A stretch of DNA of 5,391 bases from an uncultured Bacilli bacterium (GCA_944364005.1 CALVVW010000071.1:1-5391); one strand, 5' to 3'. Positions 1 to 5,297 are shown, counted from the first letter of the stretch. A program made the numbers and translations. Notes: a model not told the origin generated them from the letters alone.

Positions 1-1080
1 TCTCACATTCCTAATGAGAAAATTAAATTAGAAGTATTAAAATATATCTATACATCTAATTTACCTTATTATAAGAACTTAGAAGAGACATATCATGATT
101 TAACAGAGAATTCAGCTACGAAATATCAGACTTTATTAAGTGATAATGGTATTTCTATTGAAATATGTGATATGGAACGTATTATGCAAAATTCTCTTGC
201 TGATGTGAAAGATATGTTACAGATAATAACATCATTTGATATTAAAGATAAAATGGAAATTGCTAATATTCTTCAGTCTAGTACCAAGGCTTATTTAGAT
301 AGCGTGGTTTCTTTCTGTAAAGAAGGATACTTTGATTTAGAGTTTATTACTAGTCATCCTATGATTTTAGAGAATCCAAGTCTTTATGACGTGATTTCCT
401 TAAATCAAAAGTCTATGAATGAAAAAGGCTTAAATCCTTTATTATTAGCCAAAAATCCAGAGGTATGGTTTCAAGATTCTAACGTGTTAAGAGAAAATTT
501 GGATATTTTAGAACATTATCAATTCCTAAGTTCTATGTCTAGAGCCTCTAAGTATTCTTTTTTAGGAAGTGAAGAATTAGAACATACTATAGATGTGATT
601 TTAGAATTAGGATATGAAGAGTTGCTAGAACAAAATATAGATTTATTAAATTATGACAGTAAAAAATGGATGCGCATCTATGTTTTAAAAGAATTAAATA
701 TGGTACCTAGTGATATTGATACTTTAACTACAGTATTGCAACAAGAACAATTTTTTGTACCAGAGGAAAAAATGAAAGATTATATCTCTAATGAACCTTG
801 TAAAATAGAGAGTATGGAAAATGATGATGTAGCAACAGAAGAGGAAGTAAGAAGAAAATTGGATACCTTCCCTCAAACAAAAAGAACTTATGTTGTTGGA
901 GGAGTCATTCTATCTAAGAACAGGGTGGAGAAAAATATAGAAGAAGTAGGTGCCTTAGAGTTATCTTTAGCTAATAAAGTGTATTTATCTTTGGCCAGTA
1001 ACACTATATTATCTGAAGGCGAACATGATGCAATGCAAAAGATAATTCAAGATTCTGTAAAAATAAAGTTTGAAATTTGA
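1..1080 (+). CDS. Helical protein of unknown function, 5' end outside window
   Basis: The reading frame is open from the first base of the window to the TGA at 1078-1080, giving 359 residues of a C-terminal part. The ATG at 172 has no ribosome binding site upstream and sits inside continuous coding sequence, so the true start lies left of the window. I do not recognise the family. The protein is rich in Leu, Ile, Glu, Asn and Lys, looks almost wholly alpha-helical, and has no signal peptide or membrane segment in the visible part. Segments at nt 355-387, 433-471 and 610-654 share a loose pattern of hydrophobic positions with an Asn-Pro (NP) turn and a following NL/NIDLL helix (HPMILENPSLY, NPLLLAKNPEVWF, LLEQNIDLLNY). 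This suggests a helical-repeat scaffold, perhaps of the mTERF-like kind, but that is a weak inference. The segment near nt 835-890 is acidic, then basic, and may link to a separate C-terminal domain. There is no terminator after the gene; the promoter of rplU overlaps its stop codon. Confidence 0.8.
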   Translation, partial: SHIPNEKIKLEVLKYIYTSNLPYYKNLEETYHDLTENSATKYQTLLSDNGISIEICDMERIMQNSLADVKDMLQIITSFDIKDKMEIANILQSSTKAYLDSVVSFCKEGYFDLEFITSHPMILENPSLYDVISLNQKSMNEKGLNPLLLAKNPEVWFQDSNVLRENLDILEHYQFLSSMSRASKYSFLGSEELEHTIDVILELGYEELLEQNIDLLNYDSKKWMRIYVLKELNMVPSDIDTLTTVLQQEQFFVPEEKMKDYISNEPCKIESMENDDVATEEEVRRKLDTFPQTKRTYVVGGVILSKNRVEKNIEEVGALELSLANKVYLSLASNTILSEGEHDAMQKIIQDSVKIKFEI

Positions 1081-1105
1081 CAGAGAGAAGTAGATATGCT
1101 ATACT
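1077..1105 (+). promoter_or_regulatory. Sigma-A promoter of the rplU unit
   Basis: TTGACA at 1077-1082 matches the -35 consensus exactly. A 17-base spacer follows, then TATACT at 1100-1105, five of six to the -10 consensus, preceded by TG at 1097-1098 as in an extended -10. Transcription would start near 1111-1113, at the beginning of the leader RNA. The -35 box includes the TGA stop of the upstream gene. This is the best promoter in the window, as expected for a ribosomal-protein unit. Confidence 0.85.
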
Positions 1106-1111
1106 TTAACT

Positions 1112-1200
1112 GTTTGACGCCTCATGCTCAAACCGCATTGAAAAGGTAAAAACAAGATTCTTGTACCTTAAGAGCGAGTCTTAAGTTTAAAAAAAGGAGG
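1112..1200 (+). promoter_or_regulatory. Structured 5' leader of rplU, probable L21 leader
   Basis: The 95 or so bases between the promoter and rplU are non-coding and can fold. AAGGTA at 1143-1148 pairs with TACCTT at 1164-1169, enclosing a CAAG/CTTG stem (1153-1156 with 1160-1163). GCTC at 1126-1129 can pair with GAGC at 1172-1175, and GAC at 1116-1118 with GTC at 1178-1180, closing the element. An alternative hairpin, CTTAAGA (1167-1173) with TCTTAAG (1179-1185), shares bases with both. TACCT at 1164-1168 also complements AGGTA at 1198-1202, which overlaps the ribosome binding site AAGGAGG (1194-1200). Known families: L21 leader RNAs lie at this position in many Firmicutes and are thought to give autogenous control by L21. 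Assignment rests on position and pairing; I could not run a covariance model. Confidence 0.7.
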
Positions 1201-1207
1201 TATACGA

Positions 1208-1510
1208 ATGAATGCTGTAATTAAAGTTGGAGGAAAACAATATTACGTAACAGAAGGTAGTGAAATTTTTGTTGAAAAATTAGATGCTAATCCTGGTGAT
1301 GTTGTTAAATTCGACCAAGTATTAATGCTTGATAGTAAAATAGGAAGTCCTTATCTTACTAATGTTACTGTAGAAGGTAAAGTTATCAAAAACGGTAAAC
1401 AAAAGAAAATTACTGTCTTCAAATATAAATCTAAAGACAGATCTAACCGTAAGAAACAAGGACATAGACAACCTTATACAATGATTCAAATTACTAAGAT
1501 TAATGGTTAA
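1208..1510 (+). CDS. rplU: Large-subunit ribosomal protein L21 (bL21)
   Basis: This 100-residue protein has the normal length of bL21 and its hallmarks: the N-terminal AVIKVGGKQYYV strand (residues 3-14) and the basic C-terminal region ending in GHRQPYT (85-91), which binds 23S rRNA. bL21 is a beta-barrel protein of the 50S subunit that contacts 23S rRNA and L20. The ATG at 1208 follows AAGGAGG (1194-1200) at a good 7-base spacing and gives the standard N-terminus. It is the first gene of rplU-prp-rpmA, expressed from the promoter at 1077-1105 through the structured leader. prp starts only 2 bases after its stop. Confidence 0.97.
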   Translation: MNAVIKVGGKQYYVTEGSEIFVEKLDANPGDVVKFDQVLMLDSKIGSPYLTNVTVEGKVIKNGKQKKITVFKYKSKDRSNRKKQGHRQPYTMIQITKING

Positions 1511-1512
1511 TT

Positions 1513-1815
1513 ATGATACATGTAAAAGTAGAAAAAGCTCATGCTAAATATAAAAAAATAGCTATTTTAGGACATGCTATGTATGATGATTATGGAAAAG
1601 ATATTGTATGTAGTGCTGCTAGTAGCATTGTAACAACCACTGTGAATGGTGTTTTAGCATTAGATAAAGGTAGTCTAAGTTATATGATTAGTAAAAAAGG
1701 TATTAGTATTGATATTAAAAATGAAGATGCTACTACCCAAATACTAATTGGTAATATGGTTAGTCTTTTAAAAGAGTTGGAAAAAAATTATCCAGCAAAT
1801 ATCGAAGTAAAGTAA
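1513..1815 (+). CDS. prp: Ribosomal-processing cysteine protease Prp (YsxB family)
   Basis: Prp cleaves the N-terminal extension from precursor L27 in Firmicutes and related bacteria. The 100-residue product has the family layout: GH at residues 20-21 and D-I-V-C-S-A at 30-35. His21 and Cys33 form the expected catalytic dyad, spaced 12 apart as in the Staphylococcus aureus enzyme (His22/Cys34 from memory). The Gly/Asp-rich loop between them (residues 24-30) is the flexible loop thought to admit the substrate. It lies between rplU and rpmA, next to its substrate gene. The start is 2 bases after the rplU stop and there is no clear ribosome binding site before it, so translation probably depends on ribosomes finishing rplU. 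This may keep the protease scarce relative to L27. Its stop codon overlaps the binding site of rpmA. Confidence 0.94.
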   Translation: MIHVKVEKAHAKYKKIAILGHAMYDDYGKDIVCSAASSIVTTTVNGVLALDKGSLSYMISKKGISIDIKNEDATTQILIGNMVSLLKELEKNYPANIEVK

Positions 1816-1820
1816 GGAGG
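1814..1820 (+). promoter_or_regulatory. Ribosome binding site of rpmA overlapping the prp stop
   Basis: AAGGAGG is a full-strength match to the 16S rRNA tail and lies 6 bases before the rpmA ATG. Its first two bases belong to the TAA stop of prp (1813-1815). It contrasts with prp, which has no such site, and fits a need for much more L27 than protease. Confidence 0.85.
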
Positions 1821-1826
1821 AGAATT

Positions 1827-2117
1827 ATGAATTTTTTAAAGTTAGATATCCAATTATTTGCTCACCATAAAGGGCAAGGATCAACATCTAATGGTCGTGA
1901 TTCTGCAGGACGTAGACTTGGAGCAAAAGCTGCTGATGGAGAATTTGTAACAGCAGGTTCTATTATATATCGTCAACGTGGAACAAAAGTATTCCCAGGT
2001 AATAATGTTCGTCGTGGTAATGATGATAGTCTATTTTCAACAATAGATGGAATCGTTAAATTTGAACGTTTAGGAAGAGACAAAAAACAAGCTTCAGTTT
2101 ATCCAGTAGGAGAGTAG
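1827..2117 (+). CDS. rpmA: Large-subunit ribosomal protein L27 (bL27), Prp-processed precursor
   Basis: The 96-residue protein carries the L27 core [17 protein letters not shown] (from residue 18), the [18 protein letters not shown] segment and [12 protein letters not shown]. bL27 sits near the peptidyl-transferase centre, where its N-terminal tail reaches the tRNA ends. Residues 1-11 ([11 protein letters not shown]) before Ala12-His-His-Lys-Gly form the Firmicute-type pre-sequence. By comparison with S. aureus, where 9 residues ending FF are removed, Prp should cut between Phe11 and Ala12, leaving an N-terminus like mature E. coli L27 (AHKK...). The extension is two residues longer than the S. 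aureus one and has QLF in place of QFF. The ATG follows AAGGAGG (1814-1820) at 6 bases. An intrinsic terminator begins 4 bases after the stop. Confidence 0.96.
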   Translation: MNFLKLDIQLFAHHKGQGSTSNGRDSAGRRLGAKAADGEFVTAGSIIYRQRGTKVFPGNNVRRGNDDSLFSTIDGIVKFERLGRDKKQASVYPVGE

Positions 2118-2120
2118 TGT

Positions 2121-2153
2121 AAAAAAAGAAAGTTAATCCTTTCTTTTTTTTTT
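2121..2153 (+). terminator. Intrinsic terminator after rpmA
   Basis: A7-GAAAG at 2121-2132 pairs with CTTTC-T7 at 2139-2150 around a 6-base loop, and the T-run continues to 2153. The stem is long (12 pairs) but has only two G-C pairs, so it is weak by free energy. The long T-tract and matching A-tract suggest it could also work on the other strand, although no convergent gene is present. It ends the rplU-prp-rpmA unit. Confidence 0.75.
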
Positions 2154-2159
2154 GCTTTG

Positions 2160-2168
2160 TGATACACT
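2160..2168 (+). promoter_or_regulatory. Possible extended -10 promoter for the DUF1292/coiled-coil pair
   Basis: TGA-TACACT (TG at 2160-2161, hexamer 2163-2168) fits an extended -10 element. The -35 position at 17-base spacing (2140-2145) falls in the T-rich arm of the terminator and matches poorly. Transcription would start near 2175, giving a leader of about 20 bases. The adjacent terminator makes a local promoter likely, but the sequence match is moderate. Confidence 0.45.
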
Positions 2169-2179
2169 AAAAGAGAATA

Positions 2180-2185
2180 GAGGTG
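2180..2185 (+). promoter_or_regulatory. Ribosome binding site that sets the start at 2194
   Basis: GAGGTG at 2180-2185 lies 8 bases before the ATG at 2194. An in-frame TTG at 2152 would extend the protein by 14 residues, but it falls in the T-run of the terminator, lies upstream of the proposed promoter and has no binding site. The start at 2194 is therefore preferred. Confidence 0.75.
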
Positions 2186-2193
2186 TGGCGTTT

Positions 2194-2472
2194 ATGGATA
2201 ATAAAATAAAAGTAGTAACTCCAGATAATCAAACTTTAGAAATAGAAGTGCTAGATATTTTTAATGTTACAGGATATGAAGGAAAAGATTATATTTTGTA
2301 CTCTTTAGGTGAACAAGTTGATAATGATCATGAGCAAGCATATATATCTATTTTAGAAAAAAGTGAAAATGACTATAATTTAACAGAAATAAAAGATGCT
2401 CAAGAATGGGATGCGGTTCAAAAAGCCATTGCAGAAGATATAAAAATGGAACAAGAGGCTAGCAATGAATAA
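2194..2472 (+). CDS. DUF1292-like small acidic protein (YrzB family)
   Basis: The product is 92 residues with no signal peptide or membrane segment, so it is cytoplasmic. It has the layout of the Firmicute DUF1292 family: a beta segment (KVVTPDNQTLEIEVLDIF, residues 6-23), then GKDYILYSL (30-38), an acidic turn, AYISILE (49-55) and a C-terminal E/D-I-x-D-x-x-EWDAVQKAI helix (65-79). The VLDIF and EW...V elements are the strongest matches. The family is widespread in Firmicutes, often near yrvK/mltG-type or ribosome-related genes, and its function is unknown. The gene overlaps the next one by 8 bases, which points to coupled translation and related roles. Family assignment is by recalled motifs, not by a search. 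Confidence 0.8.
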   Translation: MDNKIKVVTPDNQTLEIEVLDIFNVTGYEGKDYILYSLGEQVDNDHEQAYISILEKSENDYNLTEIKDAQEWDAVQKAIAEDIKMEQEASNE

Positions 2473-3289
2473 TTCTGATAAGGTATATCAAGCACTTCTA
2501 AAACAAAGCTTAGATACAATAGCCAAAGAAATTCAACAACTAAGTCAAAAAAAGAAAGGCCTAATAGATTTAGCAAGTAAAACAGAAACTGAAATAGAAG
2601 GACTAAAATTACAATATAATGAAATAGTAATGACTATGAAAAATTATCAAGAAAGAATCGCTTTATCTGAAAGAAAAGAAAAAAAATTAGACAAATTGGA
2701 TGAAAAGTCAGATAAAATAATAAAACAGCAAGAAGAGCATGAAAAGCAAATAGAAAAATTAAAAGAAGTAAAAGAAAATTTACAAACATCAAGTGCTAAA
2801 AGAAAAATAAGCAAAAAAATAGAAAGGCAACAAGAAATTATTAAAAATCTTCAAAAGAAGCAAGTACGTATTGATCTACGCCAAAAAGCAATTATATTAC
2901 CTAAATTGACTAAAAAAAATAAACGAGAAAGACTAATAGCACAACAACAAGCAAAAGTAAATTTAACAGCTGCAAAAGCCCAAGATAATAAAGAATTACA
3001 AAAAATGCTTGACCCTGAAAACAAAATGACAGATGGTCTAAAATCTATAGTTTATGATATAAAAGGTGCTTTTTATAAAAAAAGTTTAGAACACTCAGAA
3101 GCAGTGTTAGAAACTATGAAAAATCAAACATCAAATATTGCTGTACGTGGAGCGAATGCAATTACAATTACTAAAAATATAGCTCAGTTTTTAAGAGAAA
3201 AAAGACAAAAAAGTCAAGCTAAAAAAATGGCACAAGAGCAATCTACCCAGCCTAAAGTAGTATTACAAGTACCAGCGGTAAGAAAATAA
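2465..3289 (+). CDS. Lysine-rich coiled-coil protein of unknown function
   Basis: I do not recognise this 274-residue protein. It starts at an ATG overlapping the end of the DUF1292-like gene by 8 bases, with AAGAGG at 2453-2458 6 bases upstream. Residues 6-143 are a nearly unbroken charged helix with heptad-like hydrophobic spacing (IQQLSQKKKGL, KLDKLDEKSDKII, IEKLKEVKENL), broken at Pro146. A second basic helix covers about 150-181. A Asp-Pro turn (183-184) leads to a less repetitive region at 187-245 (DGLKSIVYDIKGAFYKK, AVRGANAITITKNIAQFL) that may be a small folded or membrane-associating domain. A Lys/Arg/Gln-rich tail follows. I see no Cys or Trp, no signal peptide and no clear transmembrane helix. 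The high Lys content would suit binding to nucleic acid, ribosome or membrane surface, but this is inference. In B. subtilis spo0B occupies this slot; no Spo0B-like phospho-acceptor motif (RHDWxN) is present. Confidence 0.85.
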   Translation: MNNSDKVYQALLKQSLDTIAKEIQQLSQKKKGLIDLASKTETEIEGLKLQYNEIVMTMKNYQERIALSERKEKKLDKLDEKSDKIIKQQEEHEKQIEKLKEVKENLQTSSAKRKISKKIERQQEIIKNLQKKQVRIDLRQKAIILPKLTKKNKRERLIAQQQAKVNLTAAKAQDNKELQKMLDPENKMTDGLKSIVYDIKGAFYKKSLEHSEAVLETMKNQTSNIAVRGANAITITKNIAQFLREKRQKSQAKKMAQEQSTQPKVVLQVPAVRK

Positions 3290-3316
3290 GAAAAGATGTT
3301 CTTTTCTTTTCTTTTT
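3288..3316 (+). terminator. Intrinsic terminator after the coiled-coil gene
   Basis: AAGAAAAGA at 3288-3296 pairs with TCTTTTCTT at 3300-3308 around a 3-base loop, followed by TTCTTTTT to 3316. The stem is 9 pairs with two G-C pairs and begins inside the TAA stop codon (3287-3289). It resembles the terminator after rpmA in composition and separates this pair from obgE. Confidence 0.7.
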
Positions 3317-3321
3317 GTAAA

Positions 3322-3330
3322 TGATATAAT
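3322..3330 (+). promoter_or_regulatory. Extended -10 promoter of obgE
   Basis: TGA-TATAAT (TG at 3322-3323, consensus hexamer at 3325-3330) is a full extended -10. The -35 position at 17 bases (3302-3307, TTTTCT) lies in the terminator arm and is poor, which extended -10 promoters tolerate. Transcription would start near 3337, leaving about 17 bases before the ATG, just enough for the ribosome binding site. Confidence 0.7.
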
Positions 3331-3353
3331 ATAGCCGAAAAGGAGGAGAGTAT

Positions 3354-4631
3354 ATGTTTGTAGATGAAGTAGAAATCAAAGTAGAAGCAGGAAATGGTGG
3401 AGATGGATGTACCGCTTTTCGTCGTGAGAAGTTTGTTCCCTTGGGAGGTCCTTATGGTGGAAATGGTGGACATGGATCTGATATTATTTTTAAAGTTGAT
3501 GAAGGACTCCATACTCTCCTAGATTTAAGATACCAAAAATTAATTAAAGGTAAAAAAGGAGAAAACGGGCGTGGTAAAAATCAACATGGAAAAGGTGCTG
3601 ACCCTATAATTATAAAAGTACCACAAGGAACAGTAGTAACAGATTTAGATACAGGATTGATTCTAGCGGATCTTTCCCAAAAAAATCAAGAAGAAGTTAT
3701 TGCAAAAGGAGGTCGTGGTGGAAGAGGAAATACCGCATTTAAGACACAGACAAATACGGCACCAGATTACTCTGAAAATGGAGAAGAAGGAGAAAAGAAA
3801 AACTTAAAAGTAGAAGTAAAAATGTTAGCAGATGTTGGATTAGTAGGACTTCCAAGTGTTGGTAAGAGTACGATTATTTCTATGGTATCTAGGTCAAAGC
3901 CAAAGATTGCTGCTTATCACTTTACAACATTACATCCTAATTTAGGTGTTGTTAGGGCAAGTGATGGTAGAAGTTTTGTTATGGCTGATCTTCCAGGATT
4001 GATTGAAGGAGCTAGCAAAGGAGAAGGCCTTGGTGATAAGTTTTTAAAACATATTGAAAGAACCAAGGTGATTGCTCATGTTATTGATATGAGTGCAAGC
4101 GAAGGAAGAAATCCTTATGAAGACTATGTATTAATTAATAAAGAACTAGAAGCATTTAATGAAAAATTGATTAAGAAGCCACAAATTATTATTGCTAATA
4201 AGATGGATTTAGAATCATCTAAAGAGGAATTAGAAAAGTTTAAGAAAAAAGTTGGTGATGTTGAAATTTTTGAAGTTAGTGCTGCCACTAATACTGGACT
4301 TCAAAAAGTAATAGACCGTCTTGCTGATTTAGTAGATGAAGCACCAAATAATCCATTATATGAAGATAGTCAAATCGAAAGTCATGTATTATATAAATTT
4401 AAGAAAGAAGAACCATTTACCATTACCAGAGATGATGATGGTACCTGGGTAATACAAGGTAAGGAAGTAGAGCGAATCTTTAAAATGACGAAATTTTCTT
4501 CTGATGAAGCTGCTTATAAGTTCGCTAAAAAATTAAGTAGAATGGGAATTGATCAAAAACTAGAAGAATTAGGTGCCGAAGAAGGAGATCAAGTCAGAAT
4601 ATTAGATTTCTACTTTGATTATAGGAAATAG
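3354..4631 (+). CDS. obgE: Obg-family GTPase, 50S subunit assembly and stress (ObgE/CgtA)
   Basis: The 425-residue protein is full length for the Firmicute form (B. subtilis Obg is about 428). The N-terminal Obg fold (about 1-158) is glycine-rich, with GGPYGGNGGHGSD at 31-43 and GGRGGRGN. The G domain holds G1 GLPSVGKST (165-173), switch I TT at 191-192, G3 DLPGL (212-216), G4 NKMD (282-285) and G5 SAA (309-311). The C-terminal OCT domain spans about 345-425. Obg binds the 50S subunit in late assembly and links growth to GTP/(p)ppGpp levels; in B. subtilis it is essential and tied to the general stress and sporulation pathways. The ATG is preceded by AAGGAGG (3340-3346). All nucleotide-binding motifs are intact. 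The gene has its own promoter, and the downstream gene follows after 19 bases. Confidence 0.97.
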   Translation: MFVDEVEIKVEAGNGGDGCTAFRREKFVPLGGPYGGNGGHGSDIIFKVDEGLHTLLDLRYQKLIKGKKGENGRGKNQHGKGADPIIIKVPQGTVVTDLDTGLILADLSQKNQEEVIAKGGRGGRGNTAFKTQTNTAPDYSENGEEGEKKNLKVEVKMLADVGLVGLPSVGKSTIISMVSRSKPKIAAYHFTTLHPNLGVVRASDGRSFVMADLPGLIEGASKGEGLGDKFLKHIERTKVIAHVIDMSASEGRNPYEDYVLINKELEAFNEKLIKKPQIIIANKMDLESSKEELEKFKKKVGDVEIFEVSAATNTGLQKVIDRLADLVDEAPNNPLYEDSQIESHVLYKFKKEEPFTITRDDDGTWVIQGKEVERIFKMTKFSSDEAAYKFAKKLSRMGIDQKLEELGAEEGDQVRILDFYFDYRK

Positions 4632-4635
4632 AATT

Positions 4636-4644
4636 AAGGTGGAG
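4636..4644 (+). promoter_or_regulatory. Ribosome binding site that sets the start at 4651
   Basis: AAGGTGGAG at 4636-4644 lies 6 bases before the ATG at 4651. A longer reading from TTG at 4615 would overlap the end of obgE and has no binding site, so it is not preferred. Confidence 0.75.
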
Positions 4645-4650
4645 AAAATT

Positions 4651-5286
4651 ATGGAATTAGAACAACTAAAAAATGAAACCATAAATTTATCACAAAGAAT
4701 AACAGGAATTAATAAGTGGATTAAATCAAATCCACAAATAACAGATCCTAATGCATATGAAATTATGGATTGTAATGTTAGTTTAGCTGAATGTATAGCA
4801 GAATATAGAAATCATTTGAACGAATTAGAAGTAATTGAGACTGTTCAAGATGAAACATATCCAGTAATAGAAAAAATACCGGAATTAGTTTCTTCGATAA
4901 AAGAACTGAATGAAATGGATCAACTACGTGATACTGCACATCACCCTTTTTTTCAAAGTAAAGAAGCAAATTCTTTATATAATGCAGTCAAGCAAAGTCA
5001 ACTTTCTATGAATTATGATATTCCAGAAGATATAGAAACTAGAAGAATAAAAAAAGAATTACTATGTAAAAGTATGAGTGTACCTTTTTATATTTGGCAA
5101 GTGCAGCATGAAAAAAAAGACTATGAGTATGATAATGCTACAGAATTTAGTGGTATGAAAGCCATGTTAGATATTTATAAGTCAGAAGGAAATACTCAAT
5201 TTGTTCCTGAAATAGAAGCTTTATTTGGTGTTATTGAAAAGAATTATAAATATAGCGAAACAAAAATTACTGAAAAACATGCCTAA
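4651..5286 (+). CDS. Helical protein of unknown function downstream of obgE
   Basis: I do not recognise this 211-residue protein. It is mostly helical, mildly acidic, and lacks a signal peptide, a membrane segment or an obvious catalytic motif. Residues 1-66 look like two antiparallel amphipathic helices (ELEQLKNETINLSQRI; NVSLAECIAEYRNHLNELEVI) joined by an Asn/Pro-rich turn (27-34). A linker with several prolines (71-78) precedes a helical segment, then an HHPFF patch (97-101) and a C-terminal region containing FYIWQVQHEKKDYEY (146-160) and two further helices to residue 199. It follows obgE by 19 bases with no terminator between, so the two are probably co-transcribed. That does not establish a shared role. 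The stop codon TAA sits in the loop of a 9-bp hairpin. It could be a lineage-specific gene; its reading frame, binding site and composition look like those of a genuine gene. Confidence 0.82.
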   Translation: MELEQLKNETINLSQRITGINKWIKSNPQITDPNAYEIMDCNVSLAECIAEYRNHLNELEVIETVQDETYPVIEKIPELVSSIKELNEMDQLRDTAHHPFFQSKEANSLYNAVKQSQLSMNYDIPEDIETRRIKKELLCKSMSVPFYIWQVQHEKKDYEYDNATEFSGMKAMLDIYKSEGNTQFVPEIEALFGVIEKNYKYSETKITEKHA

Positions 5287-5297
5287 ATGGCATGTTT
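5275..5297 (+). repeat. Hairpin with the stop codon in its loop
   Basis: AAACATGCC at 5275-5283 and GGCATGTTT at 5289-5297 form a perfect 9-bp inverted repeat around TAAAT, which contains the TAA stop of the preceding gene. It is the most GC-balanced hairpin in the window. No T-run follows directly, so it is not by itself a standard intrinsic terminator. It may stabilise the 3' end of the message or assist the terminator downstream. Confidence 0.6.

Noticed and set aside
172..1080. Start of the first gene at the ATG at 172
   Set aside because: The frame is open to base 1 with similar protein-like composition and there is no binding site before 172, so the gene is cut by the window edge.
1096..1149. 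17-codon leader peptide frame upstream of rplU
   Set aside because: Its ATG lies inside the -10 region, upstream of the expected transcript start, and it has no good binding site.
1078..1149. TGA at 1078 read as Trp (genetic code 4)
   Set aside because: Trp is encoded by TGG throughout and no other gene has an internal TGA. Read-through would only add residues encoded by the promoter and leader.
2152..2193. TTG start extending the DUF1292-like protein by 14 residues
   Set aside because: It falls in the terminator T-run and upstream of the proposed promoter, with no ribosome binding site. The ATG at 2194 has one and gives a normal family N-terminus.
2465..3289. Coiled-coil gene as Spo0B, by its position between rpmA and obgE
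   Set aside because: The protein lacks the Spo0B phospho-acceptor motif, is longer and more basic, and its coiled coil is much longer than the Spo0B helical hairpin.
3252..3512. 86-aa open frame on the minus strand
   Set aside because: It runs antisense over the end of the coiled-coil gene, the terminator and the start of obgE, both strong genes. It has low-complexity Ser/Phe/Leu content and no family match.
4615..4650. TTG start extending the last protein by 12 residues into obgE
   Set aside because: No ribosome binding site precedes it, whereas AAGGTGGAG precedes the ATG at 4651.
4778..4969. 63-aa open frame on the minus strand
   Set aside because: It lies wholly inside the plus-strand gene at 4651-5286, with no supporting signals. 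It is a shadow of AT-rich coding sequence.
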